DNA from: an uncultured Pelagibacteraceae bacterium
GTDB lineage: Bacteria > Pseudomonadota > Alphaproteobacteria > Pelagibacterales > Pelagibacteraceae
Direction: 5' to 3'
Length of the DNA stretch: 64,000 nt
NCBI GenBank assembly: GCA_902615425.1
Contig: CACMPD010000001.1
Span: 1 to 64,000, forward strand
Position numbers and translations under genes: made by a program. The notes beneath the pieces were generated by a model that worked only from the letters and a program-made list of their open reading frames with translations, had not been told where the DNA came from and did not search any database. Each line of letters begins with the position of its first letter. The first letter of the stretch is position 1. Shown here piece by piece: positions 10,754 through 19,385 of this stretch.

Positions 10754-13312
10754 ATGCTAAATCCACTTAACTTTTTCTCAAAACTAATTAAATCCAATAA
10801 TCAAAGAGAACTTGATAGAATTGCTAAAATTGTAAACAAAATTAATTCGTTAGAAGAAGAAATCAAAAATTTAAAAGATGAGGACTTTCCAAAAAAAACT
10901 ATCGAATTTAAAGAAAAAATTAAAAAAGGAGAAAAAATTGAACAGATATTGCCTGAAGCTTTTGCATTAGTCAGGGAGGCCTCAAGAAGAAAAAGAGGAG
11001 AAAGACATTTCGATGTACAATTAGTAGGCGGAATAGTCCTACAAGAGTCTAAAATTGCTGAAATGAAAACTGGTGAAGGAAAAACGCTTACTATTACTCT
11101 TGCTGCATATCTTAATGCTCTTCATGAAAAAGGGGTTCATATCGTAACTGTAAATGATTACCTTGCTAAAAGAGACTCTCAAGAAATGGGTGAGATTTAT
11201 AACTTTTTAGGATTAACATCTGGTTACATAAATAATGGTCAAGACGACTCTCAAAGGAAGCAAAATTATAATTGTGACATTACTTATGCAACTAATAGTG
11301 AATTAGGTTTCGATTATTTAAGAGATAATATGAAATTTTCAAAAAACGAAATGGTACAACGGGAACACTTTTTTGCTATTGTTGATGAAATAGACTCCTG
11401 TTTAATTGATGAGGCCAGAACACCACTAATTATTTCTGGAGCAGCAGAGGATAGAACAACACAATATTTAGCAATTGATAAATTAATCAAATTTTTGAAA
11501 GAAAAAGATTACGAAATTGATGAAAAAGACAAAAATGTACTTTTAACTAATGAGGGAATAAATAATATTGAAAATATATTTTCAAATGCAGGGATTTTAA
11601 AAAATAATAACTTTTACGATCCTGAAAATTTGAACTTGGTCCATCATGTTAATCAAGCTTTGAGAGCAAATCATTTATTTCAAAAAGGCAAAGATTACAT
11701 CATTCAAAATGATGAGTTGAAAATTATAGATGAATTAACTGGTAGAATTCTTGAAGGAAGAAGATTTGGTGATGGACTTCATCAAGCCTTGGAAGCAAAA
11801 GAGAGAATTCCCATAAAAGTTGAAAATCAAACTCTAGCTTCAATTACTTATCAAAATTATTTTAAATTATATGATAAGATTTCTGGTTGTACTGGAACTG
11901 CAGTAACAGAATCTCAAGAATTTTACGAAATATATAATCTTCCTGTAGTGGTTATTCCAACTAATAAAAAAATGATAAGAAATGATTTTAATGACCAAAT
12001 ATTTAGAACAGAGACTGAAAAAAATGATGCTATCATTAGAAAGATAAAAGAGTGCCATCAAAAAGGTCAGCCTTTATTGGTTTTTACCTCTAGTATTAAT
12101 AAATCTGAAATATATTCAAATCTATTAAACAAAGAGAGTATTAAACATGAAGTACTTAATGCTAAAAATCATGAAAATGAAGCTGAAATAATCGCAAACG
12201 CTGGTAAAGAAAATTCTATAATTATAACTACCAGTATTTCTGGTAGAGGAGTAGACATTCAGCTTGGTGGAAAGAAAGGCTCAATTCCAGATGAAGAATT
12301 AAAGTTGAATAAAGAAAAAATTAAATCACTTGGTGGATTGTTTGTAATTGGAACCGAAAGAATGGAGTCTCGAAGAGTTGACAATCAAGCAAGAGGTAGG
12401 TCGGGACGTCAAGGTGATGAGGGAAATTCAATCTTTTATGTAAGTCTTGAAGATGATTTAATGAGAATTTTTGGATCAGACTCAATGAATAATATATTAC
12501 AAAAACTTGGTCTTAAAGATGGAGAAAGTATTGATCATCCTTGGATAAATAAAGCTTTAGAGAGAGCTCAGCAAAAGGTAGAGGCTAGAAATTTTGACAT
12601 AAGAAAAACATTAATTAAATTCGATAACGTTTTAAATGACCAAAGAAATGTAATCTTCAGTCAAAGAGAAGATGCCATGAATAGTGACACCATTTTTGAT
12701 TATTCTAATAGTTTCTTAAACGAAATAATTGATGACCTTATAAGACTTAAAATAAAGAAAAAGTCCAATCCTAAAAGCACTGATTTTGAAAATAAACTTA
12801 AATCAATTCTAGGAAAAAATTTTATATATTCATATCTAGAGGAACTTGCAAATTGTAGTGATAAAGACTTAAGAGATTCATTAAATAAGAAATTTCAAGA
12901 CTCAAGGGAGGAAAGAATAAAATTGTTAGGTAAAAATCAATCTCAAGATATAGAAAAAAGAATTTTTTTACAAACTATTGATATAAATTGGAAATCCCAC
13001 ATTCAGTATTTAGAACAACTTAGACAAGTTATCGGGTTAAGATCTTACGGTCAAAGAGATCCTTTAGTGGAATATAAAAAAGAAGCATTTCACTTATTTG
13101 AAAGTTTGTTAAATAAATTGAAACTTGATTTAACAACAATATTAATGAATCTTACCTTGGTTCAATCACAAACAAAAAATTTACAAGAAACTAAAATAAA
13201 ATCTGATAACCCAAAATGCTTATTGGCCTTAAATAATGACAGAAAAATTTCAAGAAATGAAAAATGTGAGGCTACAGGAAAAAAATTTAAACATTGTTGT
13301 GGAGCTTTATAA
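10754..13312 (+). CDS. secA: preprotein translocase ATPase SecA
   Basis: 852 aa. Motor that pushes unfolded precursors through SecYEG. Seen: Walker A MKTGEGKT (104-111), the DEAD-like box VDEIDSC, FDYLRDNM, helicase-core blocks TTSISGRGVDIQLGG and RRVDNQARGRSGRQGDEG, and the scaffold segment WKSHIQYLEQLRQVIGLR. The C-terminal SEC-C zinc motif is degenerate: it reads NEKCEATGKKFKHCCGAL, with only one Cys where CxC is expected, though KKFKHCC is kept. The tail overlaps the 3' end of the opposing accA gene by 6 bp. Confidence 0.97.
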   Translation: MLNPLNFFSKLIKSNNQRELDRIAKIVNKINSLEEEIKNLKDEDFPKKTIEFKEKIKKGEKIEQILPEAFALVREASRRKRGERHFDVQLVGGIVLQESKIAEMKTGEGKTLTITLAAYLNALHEKGVHIVTVNDYLAKRDSQEMGEIYNFLGLTSGYINNGQDDSQRKQNYNCDITYATNSELGFDYLRDNMKFSKNEMVQREHFFAIVDEIDSCLIDEARTPLIISGAAEDRTTQYLAIDKLIKFLKEKDYEIDEKDKNVLLTNEGINNIENIFSNAGILKNNNFYDPENLNLVHHVNQALRANHLFQKGKDYIIQNDELKIIDELTGRILEGRRFGDGLHQALEAKERIPIKVENQTLASITYQNYFKLYDKISGCTGTAVTESQEFYEIYNLPVVVIPTNKKMIRNDFNDQIFRTETEKNDAIIRKIKECHQKGQPLLVFTSSINKSEIYSNLLNKESIKHEVLNAKNHENEAEIIANAGKENSIIITTSISGRGVDIQLGGKKGSIPDEELKLNKEKIKSLGGLFVIGTERMESRRVDNQARGRSGRQGDEGNSIFYVSLEDDLMRIFGSDSMNNILQKLGLKDGESIDHPWINKALERAQQKVEARNFDIRKTLIKFDNVLNDQRNVIFSQREDAMNSDTIFDYSNSFLNEIIDDLIRLKIKKKSNPKSTDFENKLKSILGKNFIYSYLEELANCSDKDLRDSLNKKFQDSREERIKLLGKNQSQDIEKRIFLQTIDINWKSHIQYLEQLRQVIGLRSYGQRDPLVEYKKEAFHLFESLLNKLKLDLTTILMNLTLVQSQTKNLQETKIKSDNPKCLLALNNDRKISRNEKCEATGKKFKHCCGAL

Positions 13313-14404
13313 AAAGTAAAGCATTAATCCTATAACAAAAATTGCAAGTCCAGCACCTACAACAAATATTTTTTTGGATTTTAAAAAGTGATTAAAATTA
13401 CTTTTTTCTAAATTTAGCGAACTTAATTCATTTAAATTACTCATAAATCCTTTACCTCTACCTATTTTTAAAAATTTATTTTTTCTACCATCAAATATTT
13501 CCTCTGGGGACATTTGTTTAAAATTTTCTAAATTTTTATTTAAAGCATTTCTAACATTTTCTAGTATCAAATCTTTGTCTCTATGCGCACCTCCAGATGG
13601 CTCTGGTATAATTTCATCTATTATCTCAAGCTCTAGTAAATCTTTAGCCGAAAGCTTCATTGCTTTAGCTGCATCTAGCATTTTTTTTGGATCTCGCCAT
13701 AAAATTGTTGCACATCCCTCAGGAGAAATAACTGAGTAAATTGCATTTTCTAACATTAAAACTTTATTAGATGATGCAAGAGCGATTGCACCTCCCGAGC
13801 CACCTTCCCCAATAACAATTGCAATCGTTGGAACTTTTAATTTCATACAACATTCTATTGATTTTGCGATGGCCTCTGCCTGGCCTCTTTCCTCTGCACC
13901 AACACCAGGATAAGCGCCCGGAGTATCAATAAATGATATGATTGGTATATTAAATTTATCAGCCAGCTGCATTAGTCGAATAGTCTTTCTGTAACCTTCT
14001 GGTCTCATCATGCCAAAATTTCTTTTGATTCTTGAATCTAAATCCTCTCCTTTTTCCTGTCCGATAACTAAAACTGATAAACCATTAAACTTCGCAAACC
14101 CACAAAGCACTGAAAGATCCTCGCCATAAAAACGATCCCCTGATAAAGGGATGAAATCTTCAAACAAATTATCTATAAAAAATTTTGACTTCGGCCTATC
14201 CTCATGTCTAGCTACCATTGTAGTTTGCCAAGGATCTAAGTTTGCATATACCATTTTTAATTTTTCATCTAACTCGTTTTGTATCTGAGAAATTTTTTGT
14301 GTATCTACTTCTGAAAGTCCACTTTGATTATATGGATCTTTAAGTTTATCTAATTCATCTTCTAAATTCTTTATATCACTTTCAAAGTTGAGATAATTTT
14401 TCAT
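13307..14404 (-). CDS. accA: acetyl-CoA carboxylase carboxyltransferase subunit alpha, with C-terminal membrane tail
   Basis: 365 aa. Forms the carboxyltransferase with AccD (also in this window) and makes malonyl-CoA for fatty acids. Seen: N-terminal coiled coil, then NLDPWQTTMVARHEDRP, GDRFYGED, DTPGAYPGVGAEERGQ, GEGGSGGAIALA and SVISPEGCATILWRD. Bacterial AccA normally ends near 320 aa. Here an extra segment of about 45 residues ends in a run of 20 hydrophobic residues (IFVVGAGLAIFVIGLMLYFL) up to the stop, looking like a single tail-anchor helix. The ORF is continuous, so no frameshift is needed to explain it. Confidence 0.95.
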   Translation of the reverse strand: MKNYLNFESDIKNLEDELDKLKDPYNQSGLSEVDTQKISQIQNELDEKLKMVYANLDPWQTTMVARHEDRPKSKFFIDNLFEDFIPLSGDRFYGEDLSVLCGFAKFNGLSVLVIGQEKGEDLDSRIKRNFGMMRPEGYRKTIRLMQLADKFNIPIISFIDTPGAYPGVGAEERGQAEAIAKSIECCMKLKVPTIAIVIGEGGSGGAIALASSNKVLMLENAIYSVISPEGCATILWRDPKKMLDAAKAMKLSAKDLLELEIIDEIIPEPSGGAHRDKDLILENVRNALNKNLENFKQMSPEEIFDGRKNKFLKIGRGKGFMSNLNELSSLNLEKSNFNHFLKSKKIFVVGAGLAIFVIGLMLYFL

Positions 14405-14408
14405 ATTC

Positions 14409-14445
14409 TATAATATTAACTATGGAAATTGACAACAAAATGTCA
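14409..14445 (+). promoter_or_regulatory. short glcB leader: candidate -10 and small hairpin
   Basis: The 93 bp between accA and glcB hold TATAAT at 14409-14414 and an inverted repeat ATTGAC with GTCAAT around 14428-14447. No glycine riboswitch core (GGGAGAG-type purine block, GGACACCGCC) can be seen, although SAR11 glcB is known to be controlled by a glycine riboswitch in cultured strains. The -10 match is good but there is no convincing -35. Confidence 0.3.
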
Positions 14446-14497
14446 ATGCTGCTATTAATTATTTGACTTAGTTTTATGGGGGTTTTAGTAATTATTT

Positions 14498-16657
14498 ATG
14501 TCTAAAAATTATCAAAATGTTAACAATTTAAAAATTTCAGATGAATTGCTGTCATTTGTAAATAAGGAATTACTAAAAGATTTAGATATTTCTTCTGAAA
14601 AATTTTGGGAGGGTTTTGATAATGCTGTACATGATTTGGCACCTAAAAATAAAGAACTGATCCAAATTAGAGAAAATTTACAAAAAAAAATAGATGATTG
14701 GCATATAAAAAATAAAGGAAATAAAATCGAAATTGAGCAATATAAAAAGTTTTTAAGCGAAATCGGTTATTTAAAGGAAGAGGGATCAGATTTTAAAATA
14801 GAGACTAAAAATGTAGATGATGAAATTACTCAAATTGCTGGACCTCAACTAGTCGTTCCAATAATGAATGCTAGATACACTCTCAACGCAGCTAATGCTA
14901 GATGGGTAAGTTTATATGATAGTTTGTATGGTACAAATATTATTGAGTCAGAGGAAGGGGGGAGTGAAAGATATGACCCAAATAGAGGACAAGAAGTAAT
15001 AAAATATGTCAGAGAGTTTTTTGATAAATATATTCCAATTGATGGGACTAGTTGGAAAAATATATCTGCACTCAAAATAAAAGATAAAAATCTTATAATT
15101 TTAAAAGAAGATAAAGAGTATAAACTTAAAGATGAAAATAAATTTGTAGGTCACAGAGGTGATGTAAATAAGCCATCAGCAATAATTATAAAAAATAATA
15201 ACTTACATTTTGAAATTATAATTAATCCAAAAGCTTTCAGTGCTGCTCATGATATAGCTGGAATAAGTGATGTAATAGCAGAGTCTGCTGTTTCGACTAT
15301 TTGTGACAATGAAGATAGTGTTGCGGCGGTTGATGCTGAAGACAAAGTAGCATGTTACAGAAACTGGCTAGGTCTAATGAGGGGAGATCTAAAAGTACAA
15401 TTTGAAAAAAATGGAAAAAAATTAGAGAGAAAACTAAATCCTGACAGAAGCTACATTTCTAAAGAGGGAAAAGGTCTTAAATTACACGGAAGAAGTTTGC
15501 TTTTAATAAGAAATGTTGGTCACTTAATGACCAATTCATCAATAATTCTAAATGATGGTAGCGAAGTGCCAGAAGGAATAATGGATGCTTTTATAACAAC
15601 CACTGCTGCGTTACACGATTTTAAGAAAAAGAAAAATTCAAGAACTGGATCAATCTATATTGTTAAACCAAAAATGCATGGACCAGATGAAACAGCATTT
15701 ACCGACTCAATTTTTTCGAAAGTCGAGGAATTACTTGGCTTACCAAAATACACTTGCAAAATAGGTATTATGGATGAAGAAAGAAGAACTTCTGCAAATT
15801 TAAAGGAGTGTATAAGAACTTTGAAAAATAGAGTTTTTTTTATAAATACTGGATTTTTAGATAGAACTGGTGATGAGATGCATACCTCCATGGAAGCTGG
15901 TCCAATGATTAAAAAGGGGGATATGAAATCATCCAAATGGATTTCTGCTTATGAAAATAATAATGTTGATATTGGTCTTAAATGTGGTTTTTCAGGTAAG
16001 GCACAAATAGGTAAAGGTATGTGGGCAATGCCAGATAAAATGAAGGAAATGTTAGATGAAAAAATCAGTCATTTAAAAGCTGGTGCAAATTGTGCCTGGG
16101 TTCCTTCCCCGACTGCAGCATCATTACATGCTCTACACTACCATCAAATAAATATTTTTGATGAACAAAAAAAGATTATGAAAAGAGAACAATCTAAATT
16201 AGATGATCTATTGACGATTCCTGTGGCTGATAGACCTAATTGGTCAGTTGATGAAATCAATAAGGAAATTACTAACTCAGCACAAACGCTACTAGGTTAT
16301 GTTGTGAGGTGGATTGACCAAGGAGTGGGTTGTTCAAAAGTCCCTGACATAAATAATATTGGACTTATGGAAGATAGAGCCACCTTAAGAATATCTTCAC
16401 AACATATTACTAATTGGATACATCACGGGATCACAACAAAAATTCAAGTTATGGAAATCATGAAAGCCATGGCAAAAGTTGTAGATAAACAAAATGAGAA
16501 TGATAGGAACTATGTAAGGATGTCAGATAATTTCGAAAATTCTTTAGCATTTAAAACAGCTTGCGACTTGATATTTAAAGGAAAAGATCAGCCATCAGGT
16601 TATACAGAGCCTCTTCTGCATTTAAACAGAATAGAAAAAAAATCTAGCTTGAATTAA
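14498..16657 (+). CDS. glcB: malate synthase G
   Basis: 719 aa. Condenses glyoxylate with acetyl-CoA to malate; in SAR11 it is tied to glycolate and glycine use. Length fits the single-chain G form (about 720 aa), not form A. Seen: GPQLVVPIMNARYTLNAANA near the N-terminus, VKPKMHGPDE, KIGIMDEERRTS with the catalytic acidic residues, GFLDRTGDEMHTSMEAGP and KAGANCAWVPSPTAA. Converges with recR, overlapping by 14 bp. Confidence 0.97.
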   Translation: MSKNYQNVNNLKISDELLSFVNKELLKDLDISSEKFWEGFDNAVHDLAPKNKELIQIRENLQKKIDDWHIKNKGNKIEIEQYKKFLSEIGYLKEEGSDFKIETKNVDDEITQIAGPQLVVPIMNARYTLNAANARWVSLYDSLYGTNIIESEEGGSERYDPNRGQEVIKYVREFFDKYIPIDGTSWKNISALKIKDKNLIILKEDKEYKLKDENKFVGHRGDVNKPSAIIIKNNNLHFEIIINPKAFSAAHDIAGISDVIAESAVSTICDNEDSVAAVDAEDKVACYRNWLGLMRGDLKVQFEKNGKKLERKLNPDRSYISKEGKGLKLHGRSLLLIRNVGHLMTNSSIILNDGSEVPEGIMDAFITTTAALHDFKKKKNSRTGSIYIVKPKMHGPDETAFTDSIFSKVEELLGLPKYTCKIGIMDEERRTSANLKECIRTLKNRVFFINTGFLDRTGDEMHTSMEAGPMIKKGDMKSSKWISAYENNNVDIGLKCGFSGKAQIGKGMWAMPDKMKEMLDEKISHLKAGANCAWVPSPTAASLHALHYHQINIFDEQKKIMKREQSKLDDLLTIPVADRPNWSVDEINKEITNSAQTLLGYVVRWIDQGVGCSKVPDINNIGLMEDRATLRISSQHITNWIHHGITTKIQVMEIMKAMAKVVDKQNENDRNYVRMSDNFENSLAFKTACDLIFKGKDQPSGYTEPLLHLNRIEKKSSLN

Positions 16658-17255
16658 TTTCAGATCTGTTTTTGAAAGCAGAGAATAATGTTCCATCATC
16701 AAGAGTTTCTATTTCACCACCAACAGGTAAACCTTGTGCTAATCTTGTAACTTTAGTTTTTGTTTCTTTAAGACTATTTTGGACGTAAAAAGCTGTAGTT
16801 TGGCCTTCTACAGTAGCACTCGTAGCTAAAATTACTTCTTCAATTTTGTTTTTCTTAACCCTTTCTACTAAAGAATTAATCAATAAATCCTCTTTGTTTT
16901 GTCCAATAGAGGAAATGGTTCCTCCTAGAACATGAAAATAACCTTTATATATATTTGAACTTTCTATGCTCCATTGGTCAGAAATATTTTCGACTACACA
17001 GATTCTTGCATATTTTTCTTTTTCAATTTTACAAAGATCATAATTACACTCAATCGAAGTAGCCTTTAAGATCCCACAAATTTTACACCTAGAGATGTTT
17101 TTGTATACATCTACGAGTGATTTGGTTAAAGGTTTTACCAACTCATCACGATTATTTATTAACTTTAAAACAATTCTTTTAGCTGATTTTGGTCCTAAAC
17201 CTGGCAACTTTGAAATTAATTTTATTAGCACGTCAATTTCACTTGTATTTTGCAT
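16644..17255 (-). CDS. recR: recombination protein RecR
   Basis: 203 aa. Works with RecO and RecF to load RecA on gapped DNA. Seen: helix-hairpin-helix LPGLGPKSAKRI near 17-28, a four-cysteine zinc site (C57, C60, C70, C75), and a Toprim domain starting RICVVENISD with the FHVLGG block. Third gene of the conserved dnaX-ebfC-recR cluster, 3 bp after ebfC. Confidence 0.96.
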   Translation of the reverse strand: MQNTSEIDVLIKLISKLPGLGPKSAKRIVLKLINNRDELVKPLTKSLVDVYKNISRCKICGILKATSIECNYDLCKIEKEKYARICVVENISDQWSIESSNIYKGYFHVLGGTISSIGQNKEDLLINSLVERVKKNKIEEVILATSATVEGQTTAFYVQNSLKETKTKVTRLAQGLPVGGEIETLDDGTLFSAFKNRSEINSS

Positions 17256-17258
17256 TTA

Positions 17259-17576
17259 TTATAATGGCCATTTAAAGCCAGGAATTCCAAATCCTCCAGC
17301 TGTTTTAGAAATTTCTTCGTTAGTTTTTTCTCTCAATTTTGATTTTGCATTATTGTGAGCAGCGGCAATTAAATCCTCTAAAACAGATTTATTTTCTTTT
17401 AATGTTTCATCTGAGATTTCTATTTTTTGCATTACGCCCTCTCCATCCAAAATAACTTTTACTGAATTGGCTCCTGATATACCTTCTACTCTAATCTTTT
17501 TTATATTTTCCTGACTTTCTTTCATCTTTGCTTCAAGTTCTTTAGCCTTATCTAATATTTTAGTAAAATCTGTCAT
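17259..17576 (-). CDS. ebfC: YbaB/EbfC nucleoid-associated protein
   Basis: 105 aa. Small DNA-binding dimer of the YbaB family. Seen: N-terminal helix rich in Lys/Glu (DKAKELEAKMKESQENI), the beta segment VKVILDGEGVMQKIEISDE, and the end GFGIPGFKWPL, close to the usual GGLPPGMKLPF-like tail. Lies directly between dnaX and recR, which strengthens the call. Confidence 0.93.
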   Translation of the reverse strand: MTDFTKILDKAKELEAKMKESQENIKKIRVEGISGANSVKVILDGEGVMQKIEISDETLKENKSVLEDLIAAAHNNAKSKLREKTNEEISKTAGGFGIPGFKWPL

Positions 17577-19244
17577 CTAATCATTTTCTTCTTTTGGGTT
17601 GACATCGATTAAATCTGCATCAGGAAATTTTTCTATTAAATTTTTATATAATTTAGATTGTTTGGCAGAATTGATATTTTTAATTTTTTTATTTTGTTGC
17701 TTGTCTTTTATTGATAACTCACCTTTTGATTTACTTAATGTGATAATCCATCTGTCTCCAGTCCATTCAAAGAGTTTTAAAGATAAATCTTTAATAAAAT
17801 TTTTATCTAGATTATCATTAAAAGATATTTCAATACGATTGTTTTCAAAATGAACTAAATTTACATTTTTTTCTAGTTCATACTTAAGTTTAATCTCTTT
17901 TTTTTCATTACAAATTTTTAAAAGTTGGTCGAATGAATTTATATCTAGCTTTTCCTCTGCTTTAACTCCTTTATTATTTTCAATTTTTACTTCTTGCTCT
18001 TGTGAAATATTTTTAACCTGACTAATTGTTTCATTTTTTTTTTCGTTCACTATGATTTCTTCATCAGCTTTCTTTTTTAATTGATCGATTTTATCCACAC
18101 TCAAAGGCGAGTGCTCTTTTATTGTTGAGGATTTTAAATACATTAATCTTATTAGAAACATTTCAATTGATAGACTTTGATTGTTAACAATTTCTAACTC
18201 TCCAAGAGTTTTTAAAGTAAACTGCCAAAATAATATTAATGTTTCATCACTAACTTCGTTAGCAATTTTCTTTATTTTTGAAAACTCCTCATCATTCAAA
18301 GTAAAATTCGTACTCTCCATATTTAATGAATTAATATTTTTAAAGTAATACACCAGCTCTAAAAAGTCATTTATAAATACTTTCGGTTCAACCCCTTGCT
18401 CATAAATTTTTCTGTAAATTTCTATGGCTTTTTTTTCTTCTCCCTTTAAGATTAATTCAAATAAATCGATTAATTGTGATTTATCAAAATATCCAAAAAT
18501 TTTTTGAGCGGAATTTAAATCTAGTTCTTCATCTTTGTCCAAACTTAATAAAGCTCTATCGAGTAAAGATAATGCGTCTCTAACAGAACCCTCTGAAATT
18601 TTTACAATTAGTTTTAAAGCATCATCTGATATTTTTCCCTTCTCTTTATCTTTTATTTTTTTTATAAATTCAAACAATTCACCCGATTTAACTCTTGATA
18701 AGTCAAATCTCTGACATCTGGAAACCACAGTAATAGGAATTTTTTTAATTTCTGTAGTAGCAAAAATAAATTTTAACCCCCCTCCATTCTCATATTGTGG
18801 AGGTTCTTCTAAAGTTTTTAACAAAGCGTTAAATGCCTGTTTGCTTAACATATGTACCTCATCAATAATGAAAATTTTATATTTAGCTGAAGATGGTCCA
18901 TATCTTGAAAATTCAATTAAATCTCTAACATCATCTACTCCTGTTTTACTAGCTGCATCCATTTCAAGCACATCTATGTGACTTGAATTGGTGATCTCAT
19001 CACAATTATCACACTTAATTTTACATTTGTTTTCTACACCATTTGTGCAATTAAGAGCTTTAGCAATAATTCTTGCTATTGTGGTTTTTCCAACTCCCCT
19101 TATTCCGGTAAACAAATACGCATTAGGTATTTTGTTTGCCTTAATTGAGTTTACAATAGTTTGTGTAACAACTTCTTGACCAATTAAATCATCAAAATTT
19201 TGTGGCCTATACTTCAGAGCTAAAACTTTAGAATTTTTATTCAT
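17577..19244 (-). CDS. dnaX: DNA polymerase III subunits gamma/tau
   Basis: 555 aa. Clamp-loader ATPase. Seen: YRPQNFDDLIGQE, Walker A GIRGVGKTT (47-55), a zinc site with cysteines in the CTNG...CKIKCDNC segment, Walker B/DEAH-like FIIDEVHML, and the sensor segment ATTEIKKIPITVVSRCQRFDL. After residue 360 the tail is Lys/Glu-rich and low in complexity, like a short tau. The start codon is only about 8 nt from the 3' end of the SRP RNA upstream. Confidence 0.96.
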   Translation of the reverse strand: MNKNSKVLALKYRPQNFDDLIGQEVVTQTIVNSIKANKIPNAYLFTGIRGVGKTTIARIIAKALNCTNGVENKCKIKCDNCDEITNSSHIDVLEMDAASKTGVDDVRDLIEFSRYGPSSAKYKIFIIDEVHMLSKQAFNALLKTLEEPPQYENGGGLKFIFATTEIKKIPITVVSRCQRFDLSRVKSGELFEFIKKIKDKEKGKISDDALKLIVKISEGSVRDALSLLDRALLSLDKDEELDLNSAQKIFGYFDKSQLIDLFELILKGEEKKAIEIYRKIYEQGVEPKVFINDFLELVYYFKNINSLNMESTNFTLNDEEFSKIKKIANEVSDETLILFWQFTLKTLGELEIVNNQSLSIEMFLIRLMYLKSSTIKEHSPLSVDKIDQLKKKADEEIIVNEKKNETISQVKNISQEQEVKIENNKGVKAEEKLDINSFDQLLKICNEKKEIKLKYELEKNVNLVHFENNRIEISFNDNLDKNFIKDLSLKLFEWTGDRWIITLSKSKGELSIKDKQQNKKIKNINSAKQSKLYKNLIEKFPDADLIDVNPKEEND

Positions 19245-19252
19245 AATTAAGT

Positions 19253-19337
19253 GAGGAGACTAGACCCGTTCCACTTTTAGTTCGGCTGCTGAATTTCTTC
19301 CCTGACCGGTTCCATGAAGCAAACGCCCTAGCCCCCA
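19253..19337 (-). ncRNA. ffs: signal recognition particle RNA, small bacterial (4.5S) type
   Basis: The minus-strand transcript starts GGGGGCTAGGGCG and carries the conserved SRP domain IV: GGTCAGG at about 19299-19305 on the other strand, GGAA-type symmetric loops and AGCAGCC. Its end GGAACGGGTCTAGTCTCC pairs back with the 5' half. About 85 nt. It guides ribosomes making membrane proteins to the membrane with Ffh. It stands directly upstream of dnaX, the usual alphaproteobacterial position, with no terminator between them. Ends are placed by the helix and may shift by 2-4 nt. Confidence 0.93.
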
Positions 19338-19342
19338 AAACT

Positions 19343-19372
19343 ATTATAGCAGGTATAATTTCTAGTCTACAA
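19343..19372 (-). promoter_or_regulatory. promoter of SRP RNA (and probably dnaX)
   Basis: On the minus strand, a perfect -10 TATAAT (19348-19343) lies about 6 nt before the RNA 5' end. A TTGTAG (19372-19367) lies 18 bp upstream as a four-of-six -35. The position relative to a structured RNA with a well-defined 5' end makes this more reliable than most AT-rich matches. Confidence 0.65.
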
Positions 19373-19385
19373 GAAAAGATTATTT

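Noticed and set aside
14405-14497. Glycine riboswitch upstream of glcB
   Set aside because: Looked for because it is known in SAR11; no core motif visible in the short leader on either strand.
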